A DNA stretch of 64,000 nucleotides from Bifidobacterium bohemicum DSM 22767 (GCF_000741525.1 NZ_JGYP01000001.1:496001-560000); one strand, 5' to 3'; counted from the stretch's first letter, positions 44,591 through 56,546 are shown. The notes: generated from the sequence alone by a model not told the origin. Made by a program: numbers and translations.

Positions 44591-46722
44591 GACTGCGATT
44601 GCCCCTCGAGTGGCGGTTGGCTCTCGCCGGGCTTTATGCCGACCGAGCGCTTCAGCGATTCAGGAATCGGAACCGGGGGCAGATAGGAATCAGGACGCGC
44701 GTCGCTGGAAAGCCACAGTTCACGTTCCGGCGCCTTCTTCATCGGCGCGAAGATGACCTCAAGCTCCTTGGCATTAAGCGTCTCTTTGACCAGCAACTGA
44801 CGCACGAGTTCATCGAGAATATCGCGATTCTGAGTAATGATCTTCCATGCCTCGTCATGCGCCGTCTCGATAAGCTTTTCGACTTCCTCATCGATGATTT
44901 CCGCCGTATGGTCGGAGTAATCGTGGATGAAGTTATCGCTCGAATCAGAATCGTGCTGGGCATTGCCCCACTTGACGGAACCGAGTCGGGAGGAAAGGCC
45001 GTATTCGAGCACCATCTGACGCGCAATCTGCGTGGCTTTCTCGATATCATTGGAGGCACCGGTGGTGGGATCGTGGAAGACGACCTCCTCGGCGGTACGC
45101 CCACCCATCGCGTAAGCCATCTGATCAAGCAGCTGATTGCGCGATTCGGAGTAGCGGTCTTCCGTGGGCATGACCGCCGTGTAGCCCAAAGCCCTGCCTC
45201 GCGGCAAAATGGTGACCTTGGTAACCGGATCGGTGTGGTGCAGTGCCGCGGCCACCAGCGCGTGTCCGCCCTCATGGTAGGCGGTGTTGCGCATTTCATC
45301 GAGGGCCATGCCCCGCGACTGCCGCTTGGGTCCGGACTGCACACGATCAATGGCCTCGTCGATGGCGCGGTTGTCGATCAGTTGGGCACCTGCACGGGCA
45401 CACAGCAGGGCCGCCTCATTGAGCACATTGGCGAGGTCGGCACCGGTGAAACCGGGTGTACGCACCGCGACGGTGTGCAGGTCGACATCCGGCACGAACG
45501 GCTTGCCCTTGGCATGCACTTTAAGGATCGCTTCACGACCTTCGAGATCGGGAGCCTCAACGGCGACCTGGCGATCGAAACGACCAGGACGCAACAAGGC
45601 GCTGTCGAGCACGTCCGGACGGTTGGTTGCGGCAATGATGATCAGGTTGGTGTCATTGTCAAAACCATCCATCTCCACCAGCAGCTGATTCAGCGTCTGT
45701 TCGCGCTCATCATGCCCGCCGTTCATGCCGGAACCGCGTTTACGACCCACTGCGTCGATTTCGTCGATGAAGATAATGGCCGGAGCGTTCTTTTTGGCCT
45801 CTTCGAAAAGGTCACGCACACGAGAGGCGCCCAGACCCACGAACATCTCGACGAAATCCGAACCTGCCATCGCATAGAAGGGCACGCCCGCCTCGCCCGC
45901 AACCGCACGAGCCAGAAGTGTCTTACCGGTTCCGGGAGGGCCATACAGCAAGACGCCACGAGGGATGCGCGCTCCCAAGGCTTTGTACTTCGAAGGATCC
46001 TTCAAAAAGTCCTTGATCTCTTCGACTTCGGCGACGGCTGCATCCTCACCGGCCACGTCAGCGAATTTAGTGGTGGGCCGCTCCCCCTCAAGAAGTTTGC
46101 CGTTTTTCTTACCGCCCATGCCGAACATTTCGCTACCCATGGAGCCCATTCGGCTGAACATCCACCAGCACAGTCCAAAGATAAGGACAATGGGCAACAG
46201 TGAGCTGATCAGTGCTCCCAATATCGCGTCGGACTCGATGTCCGCAGTCCAACCGTCAGCCGGCTGGGCCTTCTTCACAGCCTTGACGATATCCTCGCCT
46301 TGGGCGAGCGTATAGTAGAACTGCACATCGCGGCCATAGTGGTGCGTGTTCCTGGTTTTGGGATCCTGCTTGTTGAAATCGTCCTTGAGTTTAAGTTTGA
46401 CCAGCTGCTTATTGTCGACGATTTGTACACGGGTCACCTCATTGTCACGCGCAAGCAGTCCCAGACCGTCGACGGTGTCGATAGTCTGGGTGCCGTTGGA
46501 AAGAAACATCTGGAATCCGACAAGCGTTAATATCACCAACAGCGCGATCCATACCCATGGAATCTGCCAGAAGGGCCGCTTGCCGTTACTGGGATTCTTG
46601 TCGTCCTTGCCACTGGAACCGTTATTGCCGGTTTTGGGATCGCGGTTAAACGGATTGGTAAACGGATTGCCATTATTGGGGCGGTTGCCGTTGGGACGCT
46701 GCGGCGGCTGCGAATAACTCAT
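44587..46722 (-). CDS. ftsH: ATP-dependent zinc metalloprotease FtsH
   Basis: A 711-residue membrane-anchored AAA+ protease that degrades misfolded and regulatory membrane and cytosolic proteins. The N-terminus is a Pro/Asn/Gly-rich cytoplasmic stretch of about 50 residues, followed by one helix, an extracytoplasmic domain and a second helix. The AAA domain has GPPGTGKT (Walker A), [11 protein letters not shown] (Walker B) and the arginine-finger region. The protease domain has the zinc motif HEGGH. AAGGAAG precedes the ATG. It overlaps hpt and the folBK-like gene by 4 bp each. Confidence 0.97.
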   Translation of the reverse strand: MSYSQPPQRPNGNRPNNGNPFTNPFNRDPKTGNNGSSGKDDKNPSNGKRPFWQIPWVWIALLVILTLVGFQMFLSNGTQTIDTVDGLGLLARDNEVTRVQIVDNKQLVKLKLKDDFNKQDPKTRNTHHYGRDVQFYYTLAQGEDIVKAVKKAQPADGWTADIESDAILGALISSLLPIVLIFGLCWWMFSRMGSMGSEMFGMGGKKNGKLLEGERPTTKFADVAGEDAAVAEVEEIKDFLKDPSKYKALGARIPRGVLLYGPPGTGKTLLARAVAGEAGVPFYAMAGSDFVEMFVGLGASRVRDLFEEAKKNAPAIIFIDEIDAVGRKRGSGMNGGHDEREQTLNQLLVEMDGFDNDTNLIIIAATNRPDVLDSALLRPGRFDRQVAVEAPDLEGREAILKVHAKGKPFVPDVDLHTVAVRTPGFTGADLANVLNEAALLCARAGAQLIDNRAIDEAIDRVQSGPKRQSRGMALDEMRNTAYHEGGHALVAAALHHTDPVTKVTILPRGRALGYTAVMPTEDRYSESRNQLLDQMAYAMGGRTAEEVVFHDPTTGASNDIEKATQIARQMVLEYGLSSRLGSVKWGNAQHDSDSSDNFIHDYSDHTAEIIDEEVEKLIETAHDEAWKIITQNRDILDELVRQLLVKETLNAKELEVIFAPMKKAPERELWLSSDARPDSYLPPVPIPESLKRSVGIKPGESQPPLEGQSQS

Positions 46723-47291
46723 ACGAGACTTCCTTCATAGACTTCCGGCTTCAGGACCGCTATCGAGTCAAGATTACGGAACCGTTCATCATAATCAAGA
46801 CCAAAGCCGACCACAAACTCATCCGGCACTTCAAAACCCTTGTATTTCACTGGAACTTCAACTTTACGACGGGCAGGTTTTTCCAAAAGCGCAAAAACCT
46901 CGACGCTGGCGGCCCCACGACGCTTGAGTTCGCGCACCGTCCAATCGAGGGTATACCCCGAATCGATGATGTCCTCGACAATAAGCACATTCCGCCCCTT
47001 GACGTCGGTGGAAAGATCCTGACGCACCGTTATCCTGCCGGAACTTGACGAACCGGAACCATAGCTCGACAGGCTCATGAAATCGATTTGCGCATCGATG
47101 GTCATGGCCTGGGACAGCGCCACCAACGTGTTGACGGCACCTTTGAGAACCGCGACAAGCAACGGCCTCCTGCCCTGATAATCGTGACTGACTTGTGCTG
47201 CTACCTGTCGAATCTTCCTTTCGATTTGCTGCGACGAAACCAGTTCATGGTCAATTTGTTCCTGAACATCAGCAATCTGCATAGGTACCAT
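46719..47291 (-). CDS. hpt: Hypoxanthine phosphoribosyltransferase
   Basis: A 190-residue purine salvage enzyme making IMP/GMP from hypoxanthine/guanine and PRPP. The PRPP-binding loop is [13 protein letters not shown] and the LKGA loop is [11 protein letters not shown]; the C-terminal [16 protein letters not shown] is typical. The start at 47291 or 47282 is uncertain; neither has a strong ribosome site, and both lie inside the end of tilS, suggesting coupled translation. The order tilS-hpt-ftsH is conserved in many Gram-positive bacteria. Confidence 0.94.
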   Translation of the reverse strand: MVPMQIADVQEQIDHELVSSQQIERKIRQVAAQVSHDYQGRRPLLVAVLKGAVNTLVALSQAMTIDAQIDFMSLSSYGSGSSSSGRITVRQDLSTDVKGRNVLIVEDIIDSGYTLDWTVRELKRRGAASVEVFALLEKPARRKVEVPVKYKGFEVPDEFVVGFGLDYDERFRNLDSIAVLKPEVYEGSLV

Positions 47292-48387
47292 TCTGACACA
47301 CGCGAATGACGTGGCGCTGTCTGTTCGCTGAATATTGACTGGGAAGCTGAACGCCGCCTTGCCCATGCCAGTCGACGATCAGCGATTCGATCGCCTTGAC
47401 ATGGCGAAACGCGAAAGGAATACCCAGTCCGGCCAGTGCACGCGCGATGACACGACAACGGATCGCGGGGTGTTCGTTTCGCAGCAGATCGACCGCCAGG
47501 CGAGCCTCTGGCTTGGATGGACACGATGACACCCGATCGGACGTCACCACGGCCTGCGCATACACGCCATCAGCAGCTTTTTCGAGATAATCCTTGTCCT
47601 GGCTGGCCACAGACGCCACCGATGCAAGATGCGCCGAGACGTCACCACCGAAGAATTCAGTCAGATATGGCACTAACGTATGACGAACTCGAGAGCGCAA
47701 CGGATAGTCGCTCGGCAATGGTTCGGATGCCTGTATCACATCGCCATTGGTAGGGTCGTCCCACCACTGCAGCTGGAGGTCCCGGCAGATGCCGGTGGTC
47801 TCCTCGCGTGTCACATTCAGGAACGGACGAACGAAGCGCACGCCATCCCGTTGGAAGGAGTACGGCATGCCGGACAACGAGTCGACCCCGGCCGACCGCG
47901 CCATATCAATCAGCACCGTCTCAGCCTGGTCATCGCGGGTATGGGCAAGGAGCACCACAGCCGCGTCAAGCCGCAATGCCTGCTCGACCAAAGCCTCGTA
48001 TCGAGCCGCACGCGCCGCGTCCTCGGTTCCTCTCCCAGACCTTGATTCATCAACGTTGACGGCGCATACGACTACCGGCATCAATCCCAATGCCTCGCAT
48101 TGGTCCGCAGCATGACCGGCCACCTGTGACGAGCCAACCTGCATGCGATGGTCGACAATCACCGCACCACACCGGACGCCCAGCATGGCGCATACGATGC
48201 CGGCAACACCTGCCAACGCCAGTGAATCCCGCCCACCAGAACACGCCACCAACACCAACGGAGCGTCAGGATCGGGCTCATGCTCGCCATGCCGTGCGAA
48301 ACGATCGTTTTGACGTACAATGCCAACAGAATCGAGCGCACGCCGAACCTCGCCGATTGACTTTTTAAGCCTTGTCGAATATGTCAT
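47269..48387 (-). CDS. tilS: tRNA(Ile)-lysidine synthase
   Basis: A 372-residue N-type ATP pyrophosphatase that modifies the CAU anticodon of tRNA-Ile to lysidine, so it reads AUA. The PP-loop SGGRDS follows LVACSGG (about residues 48-55). Later segments DAAVVLLAHTRDDQAET and RFVRPFLNVTREE fit the family. AGAGG precedes the ATG. It lies between the carboxypeptidase gene and hpt; its end overlaps hpt by about 23 bp. Confidence 0.95.
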   Translation of the reverse strand: MTYSTRLKKSIGEVRRALDSVGIVRQNDRFARHGEHEPDPDAPLVLVACSGGRDSLALAGVAGIVCAMLGVRCGAVIVDHRMQVGSSQVAGHAADQCEALGLMPVVVCAVNVDESRSGRGTEDAARAARYEALVEQALRLDAAVVLLAHTRDDQAETVLIDMARSAGVDSLSGMPYSFQRDGVRFVRPFLNVTREETTGICRDLQLQWWDDPTNGDVIQASEPLPSDYPLRSRVRHTLVPYLTEFFGGDVSAHLASVASVASQDKDYLEKAADGVYAQAVVTSDRVSSCPSKPEARLAVDLLRNEHPAIRCRVIARALAGLGIPFAFRHVKAIESLIVDWHGQGGVQLPSQYSANRQRHVIRVCQNGTYADC

Positions 48388-48495
48388 CTGTCCAACCTCT
48401 AACCAAAGTCGTATGAATCACTGTTTGAAGCAGCAGGCCCGCCTGTGGCTGGAGAGCGTCGCAAGCCGTGAGAAAATGCGCACACTACTGCTTTT

Positions 48496-50028
48496 TCAAA
48501 GTGCGGCCAATCCCGAAATGAAAACATCTCTGGCTTTGTGAACCGCGTCGATATCCGTCACCCCATTGGTCATGATCGCAAACGTAAGCACACCTGACCC
48601 TTTACGCGATACATTGCCCGCCAACGTCGAAACCCCCTCAAGCGAGCCTGTCTTAACACGCAGAAGCCCCGCCACGTCAGGATCATCGAGAAAGCCCATT
48701 GCGGTGCCCACCAACCCCGGCACGGAAAGGCCTTCGGCAGCGGCGACGCCCTGTCCGGCCTTCACGTTGTGGGCCTGCACGTCCAAAAGAGTGTTCGTCG
48801 TCAGCCGCGAACCCGGAGAAAGACCCGAGCAATCGGCCATTTGAGTGTTCGAGAGGTCTACCCCCAAATGCGCAAGCTTGCTACGTACCGCCTTCATGGC
48901 TCCCTCAGGCGAGTTCGCGGTGCCTGACTTCAACGCGGTGAGCCTGCCGAACAGTTCGGCCAACGTGTTATCGGAGTGGCGTAAAGCAAAGGCCAGCACC
49001 TCACTAAGCGTGGCGGAACGCACCTGCGAGACCGGACTTGCGCCGGCAGGCAGGGAACGCTGATCGGGACCGGATTCGACCGTCACACCACGAGCCGCCA
49101 GCAGCTCACCAAACAGATTCGCGGCGTCACTGGCAGGCGTCGGCGAAAGCTCGGGATATGCCGTATACGTGTCAGGATCATGGGAAGCAAGACCGCCCCA
49201 TTGCCGCCCACCGTCGATCGCCATGGACGAAACCGCCGTGTATTGGGCGTGATTCGGATTGTTATCCGAAATATTCGCAGGATAACGTTCGTCTCCGAAA
49301 AGCGAATCGTCATAACACAGCCGCACCCGATTCACTCCCCTGGACAGCAATGCCCGGGCGGTTTGATCCGCCAGGGAGGCAAGTCCTGCACGTCCGTTGA
49401 TGTGGTCGGGATCGTTCACTCCTGGACCCAACAGCATATCGCCATCACCTTTGATGGTCAGGATGGGGCTGTTGCGCTGCCGTTCGCCGGAACTTTCCAG
49501 ATAAGTGGCGGTGGTGAACGTCGAACCCATATCCAGTGCACTCGAAGCGGCCAGCGCGGTCAGGGTCTTCATCGTGGAGGCGGGTTCAAGAGCCAGATCC
49601 GCTTGGCGAGAGGCGACGATATGACCTTCACCGTCGGCAATGCCAATCGAGAAATGATTGTCGTCGACCCCGGACGCATGCACAAAATCATCAATGAGGC
49701 GTTCAGCCTGATCCTTGTCGATCGGCCGTTGGGAATCCACCGGTCCGGACAGCGGCGTCGCCGATATCACGGTGGGATGCTTGAACGGCATATGGTTCCG
49801 GGGCGCCGCCACGGAAAACGTAAGTGGTGTGTCGATGAGGTTTAGTACGCCAGCTAACGCGTAGCCGCACACAACCGTCAGCGTCGTCACCACGCTCACG
49901 ACCACACGCCAACGTCGCCGCACAATCAGCCGATGCGCCCGGGCGACTGAATTTGGCTCATGAACACCGCCTGCCTTGTTTGAATGGCAATGTTGAGCCA
50001 CCAACAACTCCTCGTTCATATCCGACAC
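48496..50028 (-). CDS. dacB: D-alanyl-D-alanine carboxypeptidase, PBP4 type
   Basis: A 510-residue class C penicillin-binding protein that trims peptidoglycan stem peptides or cuts cross-links. The three active-site motifs are visible: STMK (S-x-x-K) in LEPASTMKTL, S-x-N in HSDNTLAE, and KTG in RVKTGSLEG. A membrane segment near residues 40-63 after a basic stretch (RRRWR) anchors it. It starts at GTG 50028, with an ATG at 50019 as alternative; neither site is strongly preferred. It follows the glycosyltransferase gene after 9 bp. Confidence 0.93.
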   Translation of the reverse strand: MSDMNEELLVAQHCHSNKAGGVHEPNSVARAHRLIVRRRWRVVVSVVTTLTVVCGYALAGVLNLIDTPLTFSVAAPRNHMPFKHPTVISATPLSGPVDSQRPIDKDQAERLIDDFVHASGVDDNHFSIGIADGEGHIVASRQADLALEPASTMKTLTALAASSALDMGSTFTTATYLESSGERQRNSPILTIKGDGDMLLGPGVNDPDHINGRAGLASLADQTARALLSRGVNRVRLCYDDSLFGDERYPANISDNNPNHAQYTAVSSMAIDGGRQWGGLASHDPDTYTAYPELSPTPASDAANLFGELLAARGVTVESGPDQRSLPAGASPVSQVRSATLSEVLAFALRHSDNTLAELFGRLTALKSGTANSPEGAMKAVRSKLAHLGVDLSNTQMADCSGLSPGSRLTTNTLLDVQAHNVKAGQGVAAAEGLSVPGLVGTAMGFLDDPDVAGLLRVKTGSLEGVSTLAGNVSRKGSGVLTFAIMTNGVTDIDAVHKARDVFISGLAAL

Positions 50029-50037
50029 CGCCCACGT

Positions 50038-51273
50038 CTACTGACCATGATGTTGAATCGGTTTCCACTGCGCTTTCGAGAAGATGGCCTGGAAGGAAAT
50101 CGGTATGTAGCTGGCCATGTAAATCGGGAAGCTGAGCACATAGGCGAACAGCTCCTTGTTGGATGCACCGACGTGTCCACGCTCGGCCACAACGGTCAGG
50201 GCCGCGAGCGCCATCATCCCCAGCAACGCTATTACCCCGCCCGCCAGCAAGCGGCCTAATGCGTTCAGCTGCGAGGACAAGGAAACAAAGCCAAGCAGTA
50301 CAAACAGGAGTCCGAGGACCACACGCAACGTACCGATCACCGTGAACGGACAGATCAACAGCGTCAGGTCGATGGCCGAGAAATCGCGTTCACGCACCGC
50401 TCGACGCATCAACTGCGGACCGTAATAGCGGAAGACCTGCAGAAATCCCTTGCTCCACCGCAACCGCTGACGCCAGCTTTGCTCGAACGATACGGGCTGT
50501 TCATCATACAGTATCGCCGTCCCGCAATAGCCGATACGGTCGCCATGCAGCACGGAGTCCATGGTGAATTCGAGGTCTTCGGTCAGAAGATGGAATTTCC
50601 ACCCCTTGTTACGTTTCATGATCTCCCGTGAGAACATGAAGCCCGTACCGCCCACATGGCAGCTCGATCCGAACAACATACGTGAGTTGTTCAGGAACCG
50701 CGATTCACGAATGAACCAGAGCGCCGAACCGGAGGAGACCCAGTTGTCTGACAGATTTACGGAGTTGCGGTAGCTGGTCAGAATCTTGAAGCCCGATTGG
50801 AACGCCTTGTTCATCTCTTCCATATAGTGCCTGTCGAGCCTGTTGTCCGCATCAAAGACGAAGTACGCATCGTAGATGTCATCCGCGCCCTGCTTCATCA
50901 TCGCCTCGGTCAGATATGTCAGGGCGTAACCCTTTCCCACATGCTCGGTATCAGTGCGTTCGACCACATGGCAACCCATATCCCGCACCACATTCGCGGT
51001 TTCGTCGGTACAGTTGTCGGCAACCAGCCAGATGTCTATAAGCTCCGAGGGGTATGTCTGCGCCCGTATGGACTTGATCAGCTCCGGCACGACCTGTTGT
51101 TCGTTACGTGCCGAAATCAGCACCGCATATCGTTTATCCATCGGCGCCTCAGGGAACGTGATGCGATGGTGAAACAGTGATGCGACAACGCAGACGGCTT
51201 GGTAGCCGATGCTGACCACGCCGAGAATAACGGTGAAGATGTCGAGAATGTTGAGAAGAACCATCAGTGCCAA
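50038..51273 (-). CDS. Membrane glycosyltransferase family 2
   Basis: A 411-residue processive-type GT2 enzyme. One N-terminal helix precedes a cytoplasmic GT-A domain with ADNCTDE, the metal-binding DADN (141-144), the TED motif (231-233) and the QRLRW motif (269-273). These four are the hallmarks of polysaccharide-synthesising GT2 proteins. Three or so C-terminal helices follow. The product polysaccharide is unknown. The gene overlaps the AI-2E family gene by 10 bp and precedes dacB closely, which suggests an envelope role. Confidence 0.88.
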   Translation of the reverse strand: MALMVLLNILDIFTVILGVVSIGYQAVCVVASLFHHRITFPEAPMDKRYAVLISARNEQQVVPELIKSIRAQTYPSELIDIWLVADNCTDETANVVRDMGCHVVERTDTEHVGKGYALTYLTEAMMKQGADDIYDAYFVFDADNRLDRHYMEEMNKAFQSGFKILTSYRNSVNLSDNWVSSGSALWFIRESRFLNNSRMLFGSSCHVGGTGFMFSREIMKRNKGWKFHLLTEDLEFTMDSVLHGDRIGYCGTAILYDEQPVSFEQSWRQRLRWSKGFLQVFRYYGPQLMRRAVRERDFSAIDLTLLICPFTVIGTLRVVLGLLFVLLGFVSLSSQLNALGRLLAGGVIALLGMMALAALTVVAERGHVGASNKELFAYVLSFPIYMASYIPISFQAIFSKAQWKPIQHHGQ

Positions 51274-52709
51274 CTGCTCCTTGGATTATCCGCAGCACCC
51301 TTGAGCTGTTTGTTATCGGCGCGCGAATTCGATTGCGGCGCGACACCTTGGGGAATCGCAACGGTCTCGGACTCGTCCATGGCATCTAGGGTGACGCTCT
51401 TGGATTCGGTGTGCGCTTCAGAAAGAATGTGATACACCTCATCCTGCAAGGCCTTGTCCTCTTCGCTGACGGGAACTCGAGCGCTCGACCCCTGTGCAAC
51501 CCGCGGCATATGGACGGCCACCGGTTTGATGACGTGCTCGCTGAAGACCTCGGCTCCTTCGACCACTTTCGACTTTTTGGTGGGCATCGGGTCGCTCATG
51601 AGCGGCGAATCCACCAATTCGTAACGCTTCGTGGCCATTTTGAACAACGCTTGGAGGCTGGCCGTGACAGGCAACGCCAAAAACGCGCCAAGCGCTCCGA
51701 ACAGCGCACCCATCACCAACACGCAAAGGAAGGCGACCGCAGGATTCAAATCCATGGTACGCTGCGAAACCTTCGGCAGGAAAACGAGATTTTCAATCTG
51801 TTGGTAAACCGTGATGAACACGATCACGGCCACGGCATATAGCAGGCCGCGTGAACTCCAAGCGAAGATCACCGGCAAGGCGCCGCCTATATAAGTGCCC
51901 ACCGTCGGCACGAACTGCGAGACCAGACCACAGAAAATGGCCAGCGGCAACCAGTTCGGCACCTTGATCACTATCAAAAAGACGGAGATGCATGTGGCAT
52001 TGAGCAGCGCGAGAATCGTGCGCGAAAAAAGAAAACTGGAGATTTGACCCTGCACCACGGTCCATACCAGAAGGAAACGGCGTTGCGCACTCGGCCCAAG
52101 CCACTGGCACAGACTGCGGCGAACCTTCGGACCGGCCGCCGACATGTAGAACGTCGTCATAAGAATCGTTGTGAGGTTGAGGAAAAAGCTCAGCAGGCCG
52201 GAAACGGTGGACAGCGCCTGACCGGCGAAATCCGTGACCCAGGAGGTCTGCACGTTCCTGACGATCTCAGTGCCGAGATTGGCCATCGCCGGCAACTCAA
52301 AGTCGGCATATTGTTTGGTCAGGTCGTTGGCCTGCCGGTACAGGGCCGGCACGTCCTTGGCGATGGAGATGGCCTGAACCACGAACATGTTGCCGAATAA
52401 AACCAGCAAGGCGATAACCGCCACCACAAGTCCGACGATACATGCACTCGATGCGACCCCGCGCTTCCATCCATGTCGCACAAGACGAATGACCAACGGC
52501 TCGATGGCCAAAGCGATAAACACCGACACCACGATGTCGAGCACGATGAAGCTTATCTTGCTCCACGAACGCCAGACGAACAGGCTCACGAACACGGCTA
52601 TGGCAGCATAAAGCAACGCGCGACCCCACCAATCCGGCGGACGACGCGTATCACCCTTTTGCGGAAACACCGAGGCGAAATCGAACTTCTGCCTCTCATT
52701 TTCATTCAT
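51264..52709 (-). CDS. AI-2E family (PerM-like) membrane transporter
   Basis: A 481-residue protein with about eight hydrophobic helices, ending the family domain near FLALPVTASLQALFKM, with a long polar C-terminal tail (about 110 residues). The family includes the AI-2 exporter TqsA and PerM; substrates of most members are unknown. The frame opens earlier, but GGAG stands just before the ATG at 52709. It begins the minus-strand series that runs through ftsH. Confidence 0.85.
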   Translation of the reverse strand: MNENERQKFDFASVFPQKGDTRRPPDWWGRALLYAAIAVFVSLFVWRSWSKISFIVLDIVVSVFIALAIEPLVIRLVRHGWKRGVASSACIVGLVVAVIALLVLFGNMFVVQAISIAKDVPALYRQANDLTKQYADFELPAMANLGTEIVRNVQTSWVTDFAGQALSTVSGLLSFFLNLTTILMTTFYMSAAGPKVRRSLCQWLGPSAQRRFLLVWTVVQGQISSFLFSRTILALLNATCISVFLIVIKVPNWLPLAIFCGLVSQFVPTVGTYIGGALPVIFAWSSRGLLYAVAVIVFITVYQQIENLVFLPKVSQRTMDLNPAVAFLCVLVMGALFGALGAFLALPVTASLQALFKMATKRYELVDSPLMSDPMPTKKSKVVEGAEVFSEHVIKPVAVHMPRVAQGSSARVPVSEEDKALQDEVYHILSEAHTESKSVTLDAMDESETVAIPQGVAPQSNSRADNKQLKGAADNPRSSWH

Positions 52710-53102
52710 GCACTCCATACTAGCGCAGGCCGCGTCACGTGCAGTTCGTACCGCAACATCCTGGTCGCAGGCCGCGAACTTCGCCCATGGACTACGATGA
52801 ATAACGTCGTTTTGCATGATTCAGATACTTCAAAGCATCAAGCCTCCTGCAAATTAAAAAAAAATGCCTATGCCCTGTCGCAACGCGGCCTTCACACGGA
52901 TCGTCTACGGCCAAGAACGACGGAACAATGAACGGCGGGCCACGGCGCGCTGCGTGACGATGCGAGGTTTCCCAGAACAGTCGGAAAGTATTGCACTCTT
53001 GTACCGCTGAAAATCGGCTCAATTCCAAGATTTGTTGAAGGGTATAACTATGATGGAGAATCACTTTGTCAGTAAACGGTCGGAACAATAAGGGGTGCGA
53101 CA
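52710..53102. other. Divergent gap (393 bp)
   Basis: It lies between the AI-2E family gene and the mgtC-like gene. It contains an A9 run near 52856-52864 and an AT-rich -10-like element (TATGAT) near 53050 that may serve the mgtC-like gene. I looked for a magnesium-sensing leader and could not recognise one. Confidence 0.45.
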
Positions 53103-53804
53103 ATGAACACATTGGCCTGGCAGACCATATGGCTGATCGAGGCATTTGTGCTTTCGACCGCCATCGGCATCGAACGGCAGGCTCGGCACAAAGACGCCGG
53201 AATGCGCACGCAAGCATTGGTGGGGGTCGGCTCGGCGCTTTTCGTCATTCTGAGCAAATACGGATTCCAGGACGCACTGAATAGCTCGTTGATGCGCCTC
53301 GACCCTTCGCGCGTGGCGGCTTCCATCGTTTCCGGCATCGGATTCATCGGCGCCGGCGTGGTGTTCACCCAACGCAACCACGTACACGGACTGACCACGG
53401 CGGCTTCGGTCTGGATCACCGCGGCAATCGGGTCCGCATGCGGAGCAGGGATGTGGGCGCCGGCCTTGGCCTGCACCGCGCTATATTTCGTGGCCGTGCT
53501 ACTGTTTCCACCTCTCATACGCCGCATAAGCCCCGGCTTGAGCAGCGACGACATGCTGCATCTGCGATATACGGACGGGCATGGCACGTTGCGTTCCATA
53601 CTGTCCGTCTGCGCATCATACGGAGTGTCCGTAGAAGGGTTTTCCACATATAAACCGAAAAAGCTCAATTCCTCCGGCAAAGATACGGAGTCCATCGTTT
53701 CGGCGGACCTCGAGATTCGAGGACGCGACAGCTCAGCGCTTATCCGCGATCTTTCAGAACTTGATGGAGTCCTTGCGGTCACTCGCGTCAACAACGGGGA
53801 TTGA
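53103..53804 (+). CDS. MgtC/SapB-family membrane protein
   Basis: A 233-residue protein with four to five N-terminal helices (residues about 5-145) carrying the family pattern [26 protein letters not shown] and the later [15 protein letters not shown] soluble ACT-like C-terminal domain of about 80 residues follows. The family is linked to magnesium limitation and ATP synthase control in pathogens, but many members have unknown roles. AAGGGG precedes the ATG. It is a single gene followed by an inverted repeat. Confidence 0.88.
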   Translation: MNTLAWQTIWLIEAFVLSTAIGIERQARHKDAGMRTQALVGVGSALFVILSKYGFQDALNSSLMRLDPSRVAASIVSGIGFIGAGVVFTQRNHVHGLTTAASVWITAAIGSACGAGMWAPALACTALYFVAVLLFPPLIRRISPGLSSDDMLHLRYTDGHGTLRSILSVCASYGVSVEGFSTYKPKKLNSSGKDTESIVSADLEIRGRDSSALIRDLSELDGVLAVTRVNNGD

Positions 53805-53824
53805 TCATCGACGTATTCGATGAT
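53804..53824 (+). terminator. Inverted repeat at the mgtC-like stop
   Basis: ATCATCGA (53804-53811) and TCGATGAT (53817-53824) form a perfect 8-bp stem with a 5-nt loop directly at the stop codon. No T-run follows. Confidence 0.4.
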
Positions 53825-54218
53825 GGATTCACCGGCATGGAAGACGGGTTCGGAACTTCGCTGCCATAATCAACCTGTACCGATGCCTACGATCGAAGGC
53901 GTGACCACCCCTTCTCGCAGAGTCACTAAACATATCCAGTCAGGCTGGAATCGGCGGATTTCAAGATGCCGCGACCATGCCACGACCCTGAACGGTCGCA
54001 ACAACGTACTTCCGAGCCGGGAACAAAAGAACCGTGGATTCACGGAGGCATGTCAAAATTCAGAACGTCGAACGATTGCCTAAAATGCGCCATCAACCGC
54101 AAAAATCATGCAAAAAACGCGTCAAATCGTTTTTAATATAAGGAAAATAGGGATACCTTGATATATTGACAATATTCATTTTACAATCATGCCACTTCAG
54201 GCCGAGAGGTAAGGCAGC
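53825..54218. other. Gap upstream of the polyprenyl synthase gene (394 bp)
   Basis: The left part shows nothing recognisable. The right part is AT-rich and holds the promoter at 54158-54187. Confidence 0.5.
54158..54187 (+). promoter_or_regulatory. Promoter of the polyprenyl synthase gene
   Basis: TTGATA (54158-54163) and TACAAT (54182-54187), each one mismatch from consensus, are 18 bp apart, within a strongly AT-rich stretch about 30 bp before the start codon. Confidence 0.6.
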
Positions 54219-55199
54219 ATGCTCATTCGACTGGAAAAGGTACTGCTTAGGGATATGCAGCGCGTCGTCGATGGACTGCTCCATGAGGAAACCGACCTTA
54301 CCCCATATCAGCGGGAGTATCACGACCTTCTGGCCAATCACGGCAAAATGCTTCGCTCCTCCCTGTTGCTGCTCTTCTCATACGCCGGTGGCGCCGGCAC
54401 CGAACCGACGCCGCAGCGAGTCATCGACGGAGCCAAAGCCATAGAACTCCTTCATTTGGCGACCTTGGTGCATGACGATGTTCTGGACAACGCGCCAATC
54501 CGCCGCAACAAGCCGACCATCAACACGACCCGCGGCAACAAGACCGCAATCTACCTGGGTGACCTCATTCTTTCCCGCTATATGGAAGTCATAGCGCAGA
54601 TTTCGCCCAACAACGCCTTCATGATCAACCAGGCTCGCACCGTCGGGGAAATCGTTTCCGGAGACCTCTTGCAGGAATCCGCACGCCACGACACGAAGGC
54701 CGACAAAGGTCATTATGAACAGGCCATCGACGGCAAAACCGCAGCGCTTTTCCGCCTTGCCTGCACCACCGGACTTGAGCTCTCCGCAGCCGAAACGGGA
54801 ACCGATACCCCCCGGTCAATGTTGGAGCAAGCGAAAACTTTCGGCACACAGCTGGGACAGGCTTTCCAAATCGCGGACGACGTGACGGACTTCGAGGTCA
54901 ACCGTGATGCCGGCAAGCCAAAACTCGAAGACATCCGGGAAGGCATCTATACGTTGCCGGTGATCCTGGCCCTCGAGGCCGATCCTGGTTTCGAATCGAT
55001 TCTCGACCTCGGCGACCCCCACAGAACGCTCGACTATCTTGAAGCCAACCCGCAGTATATCCAAGCCTCAAAAGACGAGGCCCGCAGGCATGCCAAAGCA
55101 GCGAAGGACGCCCTGAGCGAGGAATCATGTCCGACCATCGACAGGACAGTGCGCGCGCTGATTGATAAGACCGTCGATAAATTCGCATCGACCATCTGA
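54219..55199 (+). CDS. Trans-polyprenyl diphosphate synthase
   Basis: A 326-residue isoprenoid chain-elongation enzyme. The first Asp-rich motif is LVHDDVLDNAP and the second IADDVTDFE, both needed for magnesium and diphosphate binding. Family members make geranylgeranyl to decaprenyl chains; the all-trans products usually become quinone side chains. This is of interest because a cytochrome bd oxidase and NDH-2 lie a few kilobases away and both need a quinone. AAGG precedes the ATG. Confidence 0.9.
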   Translation: MLIRLEKVLLRDMQRVVDGLLHEETDLTPYQREYHDLLANHGKMLRSSLLLLFSYAGGAGTEPTPQRVIDGAKAIELLHLATLVHDDVLDNAPIRRNKPTINTTRGNKTAIYLGDLILSRYMEVIAQISPNNAFMINQARTVGEIVSGDLLQESARHDTKADKGHYEQAIDGKTAALFRLACTTGLELSAAETGTDTPRSMLEQAKTFGTQLGQAFQIADDVTDFEVNRDAGKPKLEDIREGIYTLPVILALEADPGFESILDLGDPHRTLDYLEANPQYIQASKDEARRHAKAAKDALSEESCPTIDRTVRALIDKTVDKFASTI

Positions 55200-56251
<1,052 letters not shown>

Positions 56252-56269
56252 ACCCACGACGGTCATCAC

Positions 56270-56322
56270 CTGAATATGAGATGGCGCCCATCCGGCAGGA
56301 ATGGGCGCCATCTCATATTCAG
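56270..56322. terminator. Perfect 22-bp hairpin between convergent genes
   Basis: Arms 56270-56291 and 56301-56322 are perfect complements (22 bp) around a 9-nt loop. It lies 18 nt after the acetoin reductase stop and about 225 nt after the cydC stop. It is symmetrical and without T-runs, so it may act in both directions. Confidence 0.7.
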
Positions 56323-56546
56323 AACAACCGGTTCAACAGGAAGCCGCCCCTGGCTAACAGACCGCTTACTGCACGGATATCAACAGGATAGGCATCAACC
56401 GCGCCTTGAAACACCATATCGGCAAAGAAAGGCCCGTCTCGGTCCAACGAACCACCGGCTCACCACCACCAAGTAATAACCCCAATTCAATCCGACCGTC
56501 CCTACTTCTTTCCTCAACCTCAGGCGAGCTCAACGCCGCTGCCACA

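Noticed and set aside
44599..46203. A 534-codon open frame on the + strand
   Set aside because: Antisense to ftsH, whose motifs are all intact; the frame shows no family features.
52710..53102. Possible magnesium riboswitch before the mgtC-like gene
   Set aside because: I could not recognise the conserved M-box elements in the 393-bp leader region.
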